From Pseudophaeomoniella oleicola (taxonomy: Eukaryota > Ascomycota > Eurotiomycetes > Phaeomoniellales > Phaeomoniellaceae): a stretch of DNA of 64,000 bases. The stretch is taken from the NCBI GenBank assembly GCA_003868215.1, contig QWDQ01000006.1, positions 62,001-126,000 on the forward strand. Direction: 5' to 3'. Shown here piece after piece: positions 33,608 through 46,083 of this stretch; positions within the stretch are counted from its first letter, which is position 1; every line of letters begins with the position of its first letter. Position numbers and translations under genes: made by a program. The notes under the pieces were generated by a model. It worked only from the letters and a program-made list of their open reading frames with translations, made no database searches and was not told where the DNA came from.

Positions 33608-35896
33608 ATGCCTGTCCTCTTCGAAACGTCAGCGTCCTCGAGGGACTTCAGAGTCTTGCCTACCTTTGCTCCACCATTACCAGATTTCACGACTCCGCAA
33701 CCAACATCAGAACCAACGACGAATGGCAGCGGAGAAAGTGGTGAGAAGTACGATGTCCTTGTTGTCGGGGTATGGTAACCCTTCTTGATCAGGAGCCTGG
33801 CTCTCCTCTCGAGGCTGGCTGACTGACTGTTGCGAAAGGCAGGGCCTGCAGGTCTTATGTTGACGTTACTTCTTTCTCGCTATGGTTTCACCGATGAGCA
33901 ACTCCTGTGTATTGACAGCAAGCCTGGCACACTTCGCTCTGGACAAGCCGATGGATTACAACCACGTACACTGGAGGTCTTAAAGAGTTTGGGTTTAGCT
34001 GAGGAGGTTGTCACAGAAGGCTGTCAGATGTGGGAAGTCGCTTTCTGGAATCCAAAAGCTGGCAGTGGGATTGAGCGGACAGCTTATGTGCCAGATGTGG
34101 CAGTGCCTGCGAGGTTTCCACATGAGATAACAATTCACCAAGGGAGAATCGAAAGGATCTTGTCTGACGATCTGAGGAGGTACTCCAAACGTGGCGTCCA
34201 GTTTTCAACGACATTGAAATCTCTAAAATTAGACGACAGTATTGATTCGGAACACCCTATCCTCGTGGAGCTGGAAACATCCAACGCTGAGGGCTTCAAA
34301 TCTACCAAATTCATAAGAGCAAAGCATGTATGCGGTGCAGATGGAGCTCATTCGTTGGTTCGGAGAGAAATCGGCCTGGAACTCATTGGGGAATCCAGAG
34401 ATCATATTTGGGGTGTCACAGATTTCGTTGCAGACACAGACTTCCCGGATATTCGGAGAAGGAGCGCAATCCATAGCGATGCCGGATCTGTCATGGTAAT
34501 TCCACGAGAACGAATCTCGACCGGAGACTATCTGACACGGCTATATGTGCAAGTCGACGAGGATACACCTCCAGACGAACCCACCGGCGAGCTCACAAAG
34601 ATAGAACAAGACATGAAAGCAGAAGCCAAGCTCCGAAGACGAAAAGTCACGTTTGAGAGCATTCTAGCGCAAGCTCAGAAGGTGTTCGCGCCCTACAGAA
34701 TAGAACTGAAGGAAGGGGCTGATATTGATTGGTGGGCTGCCTATCAGATTGGACAAAGGATGTCTGAGGAATTCATCAAGAGGGACGAGGCTGGGTATCC
34801 CCGAGTCTTCATTCTCGGAGACGGTACGTGGTCTAAATCAGCTATACGACTGTTTGGAAGCTAAGCTAATCAATGGAGGTAGCCTGCCACACCCACAGCC
34901 CAAAAGCTGGACAAGGCATGAACGTCTCGATGATGGACTCCTACAACCTTGCATGGAAACTTGCATACCATGTCAAAGGTCTTGTCCCTGACGAGACAAC
35001 GTCTAGGGAACTTCTAGAATCATACGAGACGGAGAGGCAGAAAATTGCCAAAGAACTCATCGAGTTTGATACCAAATTCTCATCCATGTTCTCAGGCAAG
35101 ATCGGGACTACGGAGAAGGACCCGAAAGTAGCGGAGGGATTTACCCATGAGCAGTTCTTGGACGTGTTCTCGACGGGGAATGGGTTCACCAGCGGGTGTG
35201 GTATTGAGTATCCACAGTCCGGATTAGTCGTCCCGACGACTGTTGGCGATGGCTCTATCCGTGTGGTCCAGCACGAAAGGGAGTACTTAGAAGGCGTACT
35301 GAGACCCGGGCGGAGGCTCCTCGACGTCAAAGTCGTCCGCCATGCCGACAGCAATCCACGCTCTCTTCAAGACGGTAGGTAATGTCCCCACACCGACCAA
35401 ATCACAGGTGAAGAAGAAACAGCAGCAGAAGTATCAAATAAAGCTAACCCACCCCTCTCCTCTCCCCATGCCAGATTTCCCCTCCACAGCACGCTTCCGA
35501 ATCCTCATCCTAACCTCCTCCGACCTCCTCGTCCCCAACGGCCGGTCCGCAAATGCCCTACACGCCATCGACTCTACAATCGCCACCTTCCCCTCCTCCA
35601 CCGTCGACCTAATCGTCCTCCACCCCTTGCACAATCGCATCCGCGGATGCCTTTGGACCGAGCTCCCGCCCGTCATCAAGCGCCGCGCCGAAATGCGCTT
35701 CCATTGCTCTACCGGACCCGGTATAGTAGAGGATGCCTACGCAATCTACGGCGTTGACCCTACGCGGGGTGCTTGTGCCGTCATCAGACCCGACGGATAC
35801 ATCGGGATCGTGACGGGGTTGGACGACGTGGACAGGACGCGTGAGTATTTGGCACGATGGATTCGTTGCGTTGATGATGGGCGGCGGCGGCGGTGA
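33608..35896 (+). CDS. FAD-dependent monooxygenase, phenol 2-monooxygenase-like
   Basis: Exons are 33608..33769, 33839..34823, 34883..35374 and 35475..35896, 686 residues. The dinucleotide-binding motif is split by intron 1: YDVLVVG|AGPAGLMLTLLL. Next come the group A flavoprotein region (DSKPGTLRSGQADGLQPRTLEVL), the second FAD/NADPH motif CGADGAHSLVRR, and [29 protein letters not shown], the conserved GD motif at an exon junction. The C-terminal 190 residues form the thioredoxin-like phenol-hydroxylase domain (DDFPSTARFRILILTS ... RPDGYIGIVTGLDD). The family ortho-hydroxylates phenols or related aromatics with NADPH and O2. The substrate is not predictable, and no pathway cluster surrounds it. 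The end is a run of Arg. Confidence 0.92.
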
Positions 35897-36541
35897 ATAG
35901 CGTTTCGCGGGATATATATATGGGCATCGACAGGTACAGGTCTTGTCATATTGGTAGATATGGGCGAGCCAATCAAGCTCGGTGCTGGCAATGACAAGTG
36001 TTCGAAATATGTTTGTGGAGCTTAAACATATCACGTATTAGATAGGTCACAGTCCAAGGTTGAGAGGGAAGGTCATGCCTACAGAGCTTCGTATAAATGA
36101 GATATAAACATGGCATCCATGATTTTGAGCGGGGTATATATAAAACATGTACGGTTCCCAGAGAGTTGAGTGCCTCCAAAGTCCCTGTATGCATTCCCTT
36201 TTTGGTTTTCTGCTCGCTTCAGATAAATCCCACAACGGTAATAAGAAAGTAGTAGGATGGGGACTCCAGTAGTGAATATACCATGCTAACTTCAAACAAA
36301 CTGCTGCATTGTACTGCCAGAGCACTGCGAAGGAGAATCCGGGGGATAAACATATAACGATTAACAATGCCGTCGCGGAGGGGTACCGATAATCCCGCGG
36401 TCCGCCTTTGAAAACAATTCCAGCCTCCCTGTGATAGAGTTATCTTCCTTGTTGCTTCGAATAATAAGTCTTCGCCAACTCCATAGCTCAAATTCTCCGG
36501 TCTTAGACCTTCAGCAGCTGTCTCTTGTGACCTGCAAATCT
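35897..36541. other. 3' region between convergent genes
   Basis: No supported gene lies between the monooxygenase stop and the DUF1774 gene stop. Confidence 0.45.
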
Positions 36542-37520
36542 TCACTGGTCGTTAAGCAAGGGTTGACGCTCACGGTCTTCGTCGACAACCGTCTGGCTGT
36601 GACGGAAGTTGAGGTCTTTTCCGAAGAGTCCTGGAACACCGATACCTAAGCTAAGAACGCAGAGAATGGCAGCGATGGCGGTTGCAAATTCCCATTGCAA
36701 CGCGATGATATGAGTCGCAAACTGTGCGAGTGCAAGCGCTGCAACTAGTCAGCATCATGTGGTTTGATGCGTAGGAAGATCAGTCCACTTACATAGAGAC
36801 AAAGTCGCAATTTCAAACCCGACGGTATAATCTTTGAAGATGATCAAGTAAAAGAGACCAAACCCAAGCCAGCTCCAGATGAACACATTTGCAACTACTC
36901 TTGCAGCAAAGCTGTGTGCATGTACCATGGCGGCACCATTCCAGAAGAGCGCAACAAAGCTCCAGCTCAGGGGTCCAGAGACAGCTCCGATATGGATGAA
37001 GCGCGGAGTCCTGGAATGGCGGAAATAGAGGAATGTTTGATTGATCAGGTTCGCAATAAGAATCAGTTCACCTTGCCAGAAGAAGCCCCTGACCCAGGTC
37101 ATGATGAACCCGAAAATAGCAAGGTTGTTGAAGATAAAGTGAGAACCGACATTAGCGGCATGAGTGACCCATTCTGTATTGGCCGACCAGAGGTGCCAGA
37201 TATACACTCCCTGCATGACAAGAAGGACGATCCAGTAGATGCTGGTCACTAGGGCGTTGAGCCCGAATGGGGTCCTGAAATGCCTGTTCTGTCCCCAGAT
37301 CTTGTGCTTGTGCGGGCCCTTTCCTTCATCCGGAGCCCAGAAGGTGTGAAGGATCCCCACGACTACGACCAGGAGCCATGTGATCACTGTGAGTAATTTG
37401 TAGGCATAGAGAGATTTGTTGTTGAACTCGGATCGCTTAGCAAATGGGTTGTCTGCAGGACGATGTATCAGTGAGGGATATCCAGATGGGTTTCGATTAC
37501 GTACAGTCCTTCAGAGCCAT
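36542..37520 (-). CDS. DUF1774 membrane protein, 290 aa
   Basis: Exons are complement(37505..37520), complement(36793..37452) and complement(36542..36738). The 16-base first exon gives MALKD and joins to YNPFAKRSEFNNKSLYAYKLLT, the typical family start. About seven membrane segments can be read, among them VITWLLVVVVGILHTF, LVTSIYWIVLLVMQGVY, FNNLAIFGFIMTWV, SWSFVALFWNGAAMV, VANVFIWSWLGFGLFYLIIF and ATAIAAILCVLSLGI. Conserved polar spots include WGQNRHFRTPFGLNA. The C-terminus (RERQPLLNDQ) is polar with a dileucine. The family is fungal and of unknown function. Confidence 0.85.
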
Positions 37521-38448
37521 GATGGACTAATTGAGTATTGAGCTGTTCAACTTTCGTACGCTATATCGCATCGAGGGTCAGCTTAGACCGTGTAGCCAAC
37601 TAGTTCTCACGCGTGACAAGAAACAAAAGGATGACTGTACGGCTTACTCTGATGAAGTTATGCTTGGTCACTTTTTCCGAATGGGACAAGAGGGATGTGC
37701 ACAAGGTGATGCAGTCGAGAAAGAAAGTCGACAAACCTGAGGTGAGGTCAGACACGATGCAACAAGAGACGACACCTCCGCTTAGAATATGACCAATGAT
37801 TGGACGTAGCGGAAGTAGTTGGCGAGGCCACTGGAAAGAAGCGATGATGTCAGTCGTGTGGGGAAAGGCGGATCGATCGTCAACACGATAATTAATCCCG
37901 TCGCCGTACCGATGATCTGGGGAACTGGATGAACCTGGATGAACCGTCGAACGATAAGAGGAAAGCTTTCAACAGTACCGTTCTCATTAGGATTGTCACG
38001 CCTTCAGTTACAGTTGTTCTCATACTGTGCATCATCAACATATATCAGATGATGCGAAAGTACATACAGGTAGACTTTTACAACGAGAGTATGCCCTTGT
38101 GTGTACCTCTAATTGTATTGTATTCGTAGCCAACGGGTCACGATGTATGTATAATGTAGGTACGCTCTTAGGTTGGTGTGACTAATTCCAGCTATTCACG
38201 CCATCGACAATTTGGGGCCAATTCCTTGGATCAATGATAATCACAAGGGGGTCTTGGGGGTGCTAAGGATATCTCAGGATTCCAGTGTCATATAGTCCAA
38301 CGAAGCCAGATAAGAGTCTAGTTTCCTGTACTAGAAGCTTTGCTCAAAAGACCAGTAAAGACCCGCTATCGCTGTCGCTCATTACAATGTGCTGTATAAC
38401 TTAGCTACTGTTCAACGCTTGGATGTCGAAATCCCTCTGACCAAGCGT
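37521..38448. other. intergenic region, no supported gene
   Basis: The 928 bp between the DUF1774 start and the aminopeptidase stop hold only short frames, none with a family signature. The part next to 37521 should be the DUF1774 promoter. Confidence 0.45.
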
Positions 38449-39728
38449 CTACAGGTCGGCAAAGGCAAGCTCATATGCGAAGCCAAGGGTCATCTTGGCG
38501 TGTTCAAGCATATGATTGAAGTTGAGGAACTCGATCTTGTCTTCGGTAGTGTGGATCTTGGGATCGCTGTATTTGAACTCTGACTCGATCACAAAGGCGG
38601 ATGGATAGCCATACTTGCTAGCTGATGCATGATCAGAGCAAGCATAACCGCATTGGGTCTCAACATAGGGAATGTCGCAGTACTACCACAGATTAGTGAC
38701 GGTCCAAAATAGGGAGGAGACTTCACCTACATCGGTAATAACCTCCTTGATAAAGTTAGTCAGATCGGGGTTGACGAAGTCAACGATGACTCCGACGCTT
38801 TCTGGCTCGCCCGCATCTGCTGTCTTTTGCGAGTACCCCGTCATATCTTGTTGAAGCATAGCCCTGACATCACGACCGTCTTCGCTGTATGCTTTGAAAA
38901 TGGCTTGGGAGCCAAGTAAGCCACCTTCTTCAGCCGAATACCATTGGAACTCAATGGTGTTGGCCGCCTCGCCCTTCGCAACATCCTCGGACTGCAGCAA
39001 GACTCTCAGAGCCTCGAGGATCGTAACAGTCCCACTGCCGTCATCATCCGCTCCGGGAGCTGCCAAGAGGGATGGTAGGAAAAGATTGATGCTGTCTTGA
39101 TGTGCGCCAATGACCACAGTCTTGTCAGACTTTCCAGGAATGGTCGCAATTATGCTGAATTGGGCCCAAGGATGAGGGAACATCTGGACAGATGCTCCAT
39201 ACTTATCGGCGCCGGACGCAACAATGGTGTCGTTGATCTGACCCAGCAACCATGTTGCAGATTCAAGACCACTTGAAGATCTGTAGTACCGAGTATGGAA
39301 AGATGTAAACGTTGAGAGGTGATCATGCATCTTATCCTTTGATAGTGACTTGGAGAGGGACTTGACTGAGTCGTTGTACGAAGTCTTCTCGGGAAATTTG
39401 AACTTGGTCTGAGCGGACTGAACTACCGATACTGCTGGATATGTCGTTCGGCTCTCAGTGATGTCCATGAAGTTTAGTCCTTGCTATGAAGCCACGCGGT
39501 TAGCGGCAGGTCTGAAGCTGAAATATGTCCAGTAACCAACGGAGGACTTACTCGGCGCAGCAACCATTTTTCCTCCTGGGTGACCCATTTTGTCTGGCCA
39601 GGTGCGAGCTCTATCAAGAATCTCTCGACTCCGTTGCTGATAATCGGTTGTTGGGCGGGTTGTTGCACGGGGACTGCAAGCGATGACGCAGTAGCGGCGA
39701 CCAGCGCCCAAAGAGCAAGAGAGCGCAT
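38449..39728 (-). CDS. secreted leucine aminopeptidase, M28 family (LAP1 type)
   Basis: Exons are complement(39552..39728), complement(38731..39483) and complement(38449..38682), 387 residues. A signal peptide ([20 protein letters not shown]) precedes a propeptide. The mature enzyme has the M28 co-catalytic zinc ligands in order: His and Asp in GAHQDSIN, the bridging Asp in GADDDGSGT, the general base Glu and ligand Glu in [10 protein letters not shown], Asp in QQDMTGY, and His in [10 protein letters not shown]. The Cys pair in [10 protein letters not shown] forms the usual disulfide near the active site. It releases N-terminal residues, often Leu, from peptides outside the cell. Size matches ascomycete LAP1 closely. 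Confidence 0.95.
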
Positions 39729-40465
39729 GATGAGCAGCTTTCAAGTCGCTAGCAACACAATCTTCAAGCAAATGCGCGTGCGACAGAGGTTATGTTATAG
39801 AGGTAGCTGCCAGGATATAAATGGGGGAATGGATAGAATCAAGGAGGTATGACCCCTTGAGTGAAGCGTACAACTGATAGCCCTTCCAGGCACCACCTTC
39901 GTTATCGGCCGCAACAGGTTAAGCCTTGAAGCGTAGGCGTGACAACACTCCGCATTAGTTGATCCGCCGAGGCCCGAGATCCTAATACTGTAGCACTGGC
40001 TGGTGCACCATCTTCTGGATTTCAGATATCAACCGATTCATCCCTCGTGGTACCGGATTTCTTGTGTAGAGCAGGACCGATTCCTATATGTGTTTCTCGT
40101 TCCATTTGGCATGTCTCTCTTGCTACCATCAACAGTTGCCCAGACATATAGAGCGAACAGGTCAATGGCAAGCCGTTATCTTACGGCAACCTATTGACCT
40201 TGCAGACCGACCTGACTGATATTTATAGTCAATTCCGTACCTTGTGACCAGACAAACCTATACCATTTGATCCGAGAGAAATGCAGATTTATCCTACATT
40301 GTGAAGGTCATCAACTTGCGTGGATGTGTTTAGATCTGTTAGCAATGCGACTTACATTGACGGCTAGTGATAGTATTCTGGATCGCGAGATCGTAACAGC
40401 TGTGAGCAGTCGTCGTCGCAGGCAACAAGACAAATACTGATATGTCCTGGTTGTTGCGGCACTGA
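39729..40465. other. intergenic region, no supported gene
   Basis: The upstream region of the aminopeptidase and 3' flank of the scytalone dehydratase gene. I see no repeat or RNA. Confidence 0.45.
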
Positions 40466-41393
40466 TCAAACAACAATAGCAACGCCATCCTGATTCAACC
40501 CAATATTTGGATCCGGTGTTAATCCCTCATTTGGGATGCCCATGACCTTTTCTACCAATACTTTCGCCAAGGTCTCCTTCTCATCCTCATCACTAAATTC
40601 TTCAACTTCTGTCTTACTATCCTCACTTCCCTTATCGCTTTCCGCCTCCACCTGTTGCTGTTGTTGTTTTCCCTCCCTCTCTTCCTCCTTTTGCCCTTCT
40701 TCACCCAACTCGTTCCTCCCCTCTTCGAAAACCCTATCGAAATCATACTCCGACCACCGAATTTCTGGGCACAAACCTGCGAACTTCCACACCCCGTCTA
40801 CCTTCCGATACCAATGTGTATTCGTCGAGTGCGCGTGCCCTTTGACCATGACTTCCTTCAATGTCTCATCAACGTACCTTTGGTGTGGAACGCGCAGCTG
40901 GTGATATCCAACCACTTCGGTTTCGGAAACCTTCTCCCATTTTGAGCCCCCGATGAAGTGCTGGGTTTTGAGCGTGGGGGACCCTAGAACTTTCGGGTCA
41001 GATGCCATTGCGATGAACTCTGCAGCGGGCATTGCGGGCCAGAGCTTGTTGAGGAAAGATCGGTAGTCGATACGGAGCGTTGGAGCGATGCAGCGAGAAA
41101 GCCTCGTCCAGTCTTTCGAGTCATATGAATCAGCCCACTCAAACAGAGCAGCCTGAAGCCCAAGGTAATCTATGGAAAGGGGTAACATGGTCAATCAGAG
41201 TATCTCAAAGATGAGCAACGGGTCCGCGAGCAGTACTTCGCATACCTTCGAACGAGATATCTCTGGCTAAAGTCTTGGACATCGGTTCCGAAACAATCTC
41301 AGGCTTGACCTGTTCTGTCGAACTCGAACTACTATTCAACAGCGTCAAAGCCTCTAGAAGCTTGGAGACTGCCGCTTGAATTGATTCCACCAT
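40466..41393 (-). CDS. scytalone dehydratase with a long C-terminal extension
   Basis: Exons are complement(41246..41393) and complement(40466..41169), 283 residues. The start is the ATG at 41393, since the further extension has no ATG. The core carries the family's catalytic set: [25 protein letters not shown] (Tyr and Asp), LRIDYRSF (Tyr), [13 protein letters not shown] and [10 protein letters not shown] (the two His), and [23 protein letters not shown] (Ser and Asn). It dehydrates scytalone and vermelone in DHN-melanin synthesis. Known enzymes end soon after the block here reading FDRVFEEGR. This protein continues about 85 residues with a Glu-rich stretch, a run of five Gln and an acidic tail. 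No melanin PKS or reductase lies nearby. Confidence 0.93.
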
Positions 41394-43002
41394 ATTGCCC
41401 TTCGTGAGAATTGATGCGGTTGATCCTTTAAACAATCAAGCGTATCTTGTCACTACAATACTATCCCTTTGGCACAGGCGATATCGAAAGGACTTTGTAA
41501 ATCAAGATCGTACGGAAAGAAGGAAAACAATCATAGAACCTGAGGTGCAAAATGAGCCGGCGATGTTTATAGATGCATGAAACCCAACCGGCCCATATTG
41601 CACTTCTTCTCCAGTTACCGTGGGCTCCTGTCCGTGAGTAAAGCTCTTGTTCCGGTTGGTGAGTTAGACCCTCCGGCCTATCATTCTCCTATCCCCTTCC
41701 GTTCCAAATCACACCGTTAACTTACCTGAAAGTATGTCCGGTGGTAATAAACATTATCAGCAGTCGAAGTATGTATGAGCTTCGCCGTCATAGGTCCAGA
41801 TCCGGACCCTCAGGGAAAGGGGGATCAACCGCTCCGGACCTCCGGTCATCACGTGCAATCTATTCACCGAGTACTCAGCACGACTATCAACATGCTACGC
41901 ACTTTCGGACACTTGATGATATTTGCTGGGCCTTGTTTGTCGGACCTTGGCAGGTGTCTGGAAAGAAAGAGTAGGGCTGATGGTGGTTGCCATCGATATA
42001 GTATTATATATGCGATAACCGATTGCACACGTTTATATATTCGGGAACGCAGCCCATCCAATATTACACTGCAGTGATGAAAATTCCGAAGACAGAATAC
42101 TCACCAGTCAGCGATGATCAGACAATGTAACATTTATCGACAGAGCCCGGTGATTTCAACGTACACACCGTAAGAAAAACATTGGTCATTCTTGAAATCT
42201 TGCTCCGAAGTGTCCCTCCTAATTTGTGAGAACGATTGCTCTTTTTCGGTAGGCGAGGGCCCCAAGTTAGTAAAAATGCCAAGGTCACGTCCATCGGGTT
42301 GCAGGACAGACCGCAGAAAAGAGGTACACAACGTACAAGAAGGTACTAGGTACCTAGCATATAACTACAGTTATTGAATTTTATGCAAGATGTGAAATAG
42401 ACACAGGTTGTATTAATTAGGTACCTTATCTACCTCCCTACACATTTAGACCGATATCATGTACGGAATGGCATCACCTCGTTTCATTGCCCCGATAAGA
42501 TGATTGGACCTATCACTGTCAGTACAGGGACAGAATGAAATAATGGTTCTTCGGCCTCTCTTCTTGTTATCTACCTACACGTCTAACATATTAATTACCG
42601 AATTTACCGAATGACTCCATGCTAAATTGGGAAGGCCTCACAGGGAGACTCTGCAACCAGCTTCTTCCCATCACATGTAGAGGGGGAAAAGAAACGGCAC
42701 CAACCGCTCTACTGTTACATAGTTCGTTCATTGTAGCTCCCCATTGAGTTGCGTTGTTTTGCGTGATCACGAGATGTTGTATGTAATTGGTTCATCCCCC
42801 TCAGCTCTGCTGGTTTGTTGATATCTCTGTCAATTGACTAAACCATTTCCGACCGAGGTGTACGTGATTCTATCATGGCCTTGTTGAGAACGTGGACGAA
42901 CTACTGATATGTTGTCGAGTTGAGAACCATGTCAGATTGTATCTGACTTCCAATTACTTTCTGTTTCTCACTTCTAAAGAGATCCAATTGTTGATTGGGA
43001 TC
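41394..43002. other. long intergenic region with CCTAGG motifs
   Basis: This 1.6-kb gap separates divergent scytalone dehydratase and LaeA-like genes and holds both promoters. Two CCTAGG/GGTACC elements lie at 42341-42357 and 42419-42437. Short frames are unsupported. Confidence 0.5.
42341..42437. repeat. pair of GGTACC/CCTAGG elements
   Basis: AGGTACTAGGTACCTAGC and TTAGGTACCTTATCTACCTC stand about 60 bp apart in the promoter region upstream of the LaeA-like gene. Confidence 0.65.
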
Positions 43003-44265
43003 ATGGCGGAACAGTATTCCACCTCTCAACAAGCTTCCTTGGCAACATCGATTGATGATCATAGTGTGACAGCCACCGATAATGTTACAGATAATGGCCA
43101 ACCCCAGGGTCATACGGATAGCGATCGCCCCCTTGGCGATGATGGAAACAATGGGATCGATTTAGCTGTCGACAGTGACGAGACTGACTCGGCAATAGAT
43201 GTAGGCTCAGACGTGTCCTCAACTGGATCGTTCACATCCTCTGTGCGGGAGGCTGTGATTGAGAATGGAAGGTCGTATCATAAATACAGAGACGGCAGAT
43301 ACTTCCTTCCAAACGATGAGAGAGAGCAAGAACGTTTAGACCTTCAGCACCAACTATGGCTCCTCACACTGGACAAGAAGCTCTCTTTGGCACCCATTGA
43401 GTACCCCCAGAACGTTCTTGACCTCGCCACTGGCACAGGTATCTGGGCTATTGATTATGGTATGTCAACTCCCGAATAGAGGCCTACGCAAATTTCTGAC
43501 CCTGCGATCGTTGAAAAGCGTCTCAACACCCATCTGCCAGCGTTTTGGGAATAGACCTCTCCCCGATCCAACCAAATTAGTATGTGCAGCTCAATCTGAG
43601 TTCCTGACCCGACGCCCCCGTCCTTGCCCACATCGACGAGCAAACGAAACACGTTTTAACCGGCTGATTCTCCTACTAGCGTCCCTCCTAATTGCCGATT
43701 CGAGGTGGACGATATGGAGGATACTTGGACCTTCAACCAGACATTCAATTACATCCACGCACGGTTGGTCTTTGGCTCCCTCCGTCGCCCGGAGGCAGTA
43801 ATGCATTCCGCCTTTGCTGCCCTCGAGCCAGGCGGGTACCTTGAGTTTCAGGATGGAGTGATGCCTTTCACGAGCGCGGATGGTACGATGCGCGGCACGG
43901 CAATGGAACGATGGAATCAACTCGAGATGAGTGGTGCTAGAGCTCTTGGTGTTGATGTGGGCTGCGCGGCACATCATGCGCAACGAATGCGTGACGCGGG
44001 TTTCGTAGATGTTGTCGAGCACCACTTTGCCTGGCCCACCAATACGTGGCCGAAAGACCGACAGCTCAAAGTCTTAGGGGCGTGGTTCAATGAGGATATG
44101 ATAGAGGGTATGCACGGCATGACCATGAGGATTCAAATGAAAGGCCTTGGAATGACGATGGAGGAGGTCGAGATGGGATTGATGGGATTACGGGAAGATC
44201 TCCACAACAGAGCCATTCATGCATACTTTCCCATCGTGGTGGTATATGGAAGAAAGCCCGAATGA
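43003..44265 (+). CDS. LaeA-like SAM-dependent methyltransferase
   Basis: Exons are 43003..43459, 43519..43579 and 43680..44265, 367 residues. The acidic Ser/Asp/Thr-rich N-terminal third (about 1-80) is typical of LaeA-like proteins. It is followed by ENGRSYHKYRDGRYFLPNDEREQERLD, SAM motif I VLDLATGTGIWAIDYA, motif II VLGIDLSPIQPNYVPPNC and VDDMEDTW, and ALEPGGYLEFQD. The middle exon of 61 bases supplies part of the motif II block, which supports the splice model. Family members include LaeA, a global regulator of secondary metabolism, and many Lae1-like paralogues of unknown role. Orthology to LaeA itself cannot be decided. Confidence 0.9.
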
Positions 44266-44549
44266 TGCATCGATACTGAAAAGACGCCAACGTCCATTCT
44301 TGTTGATACTTTGCTTTTTTATACGTTGAAGAATAAGGTCGTGTTCGCCGTTACTCACTTACAATACATTTCAAGCCTCTGAATCCGTAATTGGTGAATA
44401 TCCAATTCGTTAACTATAACCAATTCTCTTGGCGTCTTCAACTAGCGTAATTTTGGCTGCAGGTGCATTGTATGTCCGGATCTCTCTATTGCAACCAGCT
44501 AGGATATCGAACCTCTGGGGCTCAGCAATAGTCCACGCCAATTCGCAGC

Positions 44550-45514
44550 ATGAGTCGACACACGGTATCTTGTCTCTCAAGGCTTGTGCCGAACAAGAGT
44601 TGTCACGCTTCGCCCACTTTCTTGTCACCTGTTCTGGAAAATCTTGCACCACGCAATGTTCTCGTCGCAAGGCAATTTTCGACAACAACTTCATTATCCG
44701 CTCCTCGAAAAATAAAGAAAGACAAGAGCAGGAAACGAGGAGTTTCAGTCATACATCGTTCCGGTCCACGATGGGCACTCTCAATGCAGAAATATCCACT
44801 TCCTGAACCCGACAAGAATGCAGATGAAGGGCGCAAAAGCATATACAAATGGCACTCGAAAGATCACGGGCTCTGGGGATTCTTCAACTCGAAGAGAGAT
44901 TCTATCGAAAGACCTGACGAGCATGCTGCACATGGTTAGTCTGCTGCCTGCCAGGGAGCATAGGAATGGATGTTGATAAACGTTACAGGACGAGCATGGA
45001 CTTACGCTGAATTGAGTAAGAAGTCTTGGGATGATTTACACAAGCTGTGGTGGGTTTGCGCAAAGGATCGCAATCGTATAGCTACATCCGAAAACGAGCG
45101 TCGGAGGGTACGCGCTGGATTCGGTGAATGGGAAGCGCAGGATCGTGATAAAACGGTAGGAATTCCATCAATGTTCTAGTTTCGCCCAAGAGAGTATAAG
45201 GCTGACGTCGTTGCAGGTGAGAGAAACCCAGAAACAAATCAAGCAAGTTCTGCAAGATCGCTGGATAGCCTGGAACGAGGCTCAGGCGCTTTGGGACGCC
45301 GGTAAACGACCAGACCTAGATGAAGTATGTTCTCACATCACCAGTTTAAATACATGAAATCTGACCATAGCAGTACATGGAGGAAGAGCCTGTGGAAGAA
45401 GAACCATCTTTTGCCCAAGAACAGCCTGCCGCGGAGCAACAATCGTCTAACACCACTACCCAGACTATTCCTCCTCCCGACTCAAGTGCATCAAGGCCGA
45501 CCGCGCAAGCTTGA
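44550..45514 (+). CDS. MRPL4: mitochondrial large-subunit ribosomal protein uL29m (MRPL4/L47)
   Basis: Exons are 44550..44934, 44989..45155, 45217..45324 and 45371..45514, 267 residues. The N-terminus is basic and Ser-rich with RNVLVARQFSTTTSLS, a typical mitochondrial presequence. The conserved core reads RAWTYAELSKKSWDDLHKLWWVCAKDRNR, the MRP-L47 signature, followed by basic helices (SENERRRVRAGF, TQKQIKQVLQDRWIAWNEAQALW). The C-terminal exon is acidic, then Gln/Thr/Pro-rich and probably disordered. The last acceptor could be 45370 or 45373, which changes one Gln only. Confidence 0.92.
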
Positions 45515-46083
45515 AAGCGTATTCGATCTACTTGCAAGCAGTGTCATTAACTGAACAGATAATTGGTTGGTTGATGGACTGGAGCGTAGCAAGCTATGAT
45601 CAAGTGTTCCATTATTGGTGTTTACGAAAGTGCTTGTATCATACCTAGACGGCGTTCGAAGCATGGCTGTTACTTTCTGGGCATGTTCTATACACGTAAG
45701 GAATGCACAGGTTCATAATTAGATGCATCATAGCATTTGCGGCTACTTGTATATATATATAGTGAGGGGGCGGGTAAGCAATTATCGTTTCAATTCCTGC
45801 AAACTTGATAGTAACGGCTTGATGTTGTGTCTGATATCTGATGGATGCTTCAATGTTGTGGAGGCTTTCATACTGCTGACGTGCGGCGGTCGAGATTCGT
45901 CTCCATCATATTTATTAAGTTGCGACAAGTGTCAATGCCCCGTCTCCTTGGACCCCCGCGTCATATTCACCGCATTAAATCAGGGACACTCTCTTCTGTC
46001 CCCAACACACTGAGCTATCAAGGTCGTCAGTTGGCAGACAACCTACATACGAACTTGCGCAGTCTGACTTTAACCTTGCAAAT
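45515..46083. other. intergenic region upstream of Rab GDI
   Basis: A TATATATATATA stretch at 45751-45762 lies about 320 bp before the GDI start. No gene is seen. Confidence 0.4.
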
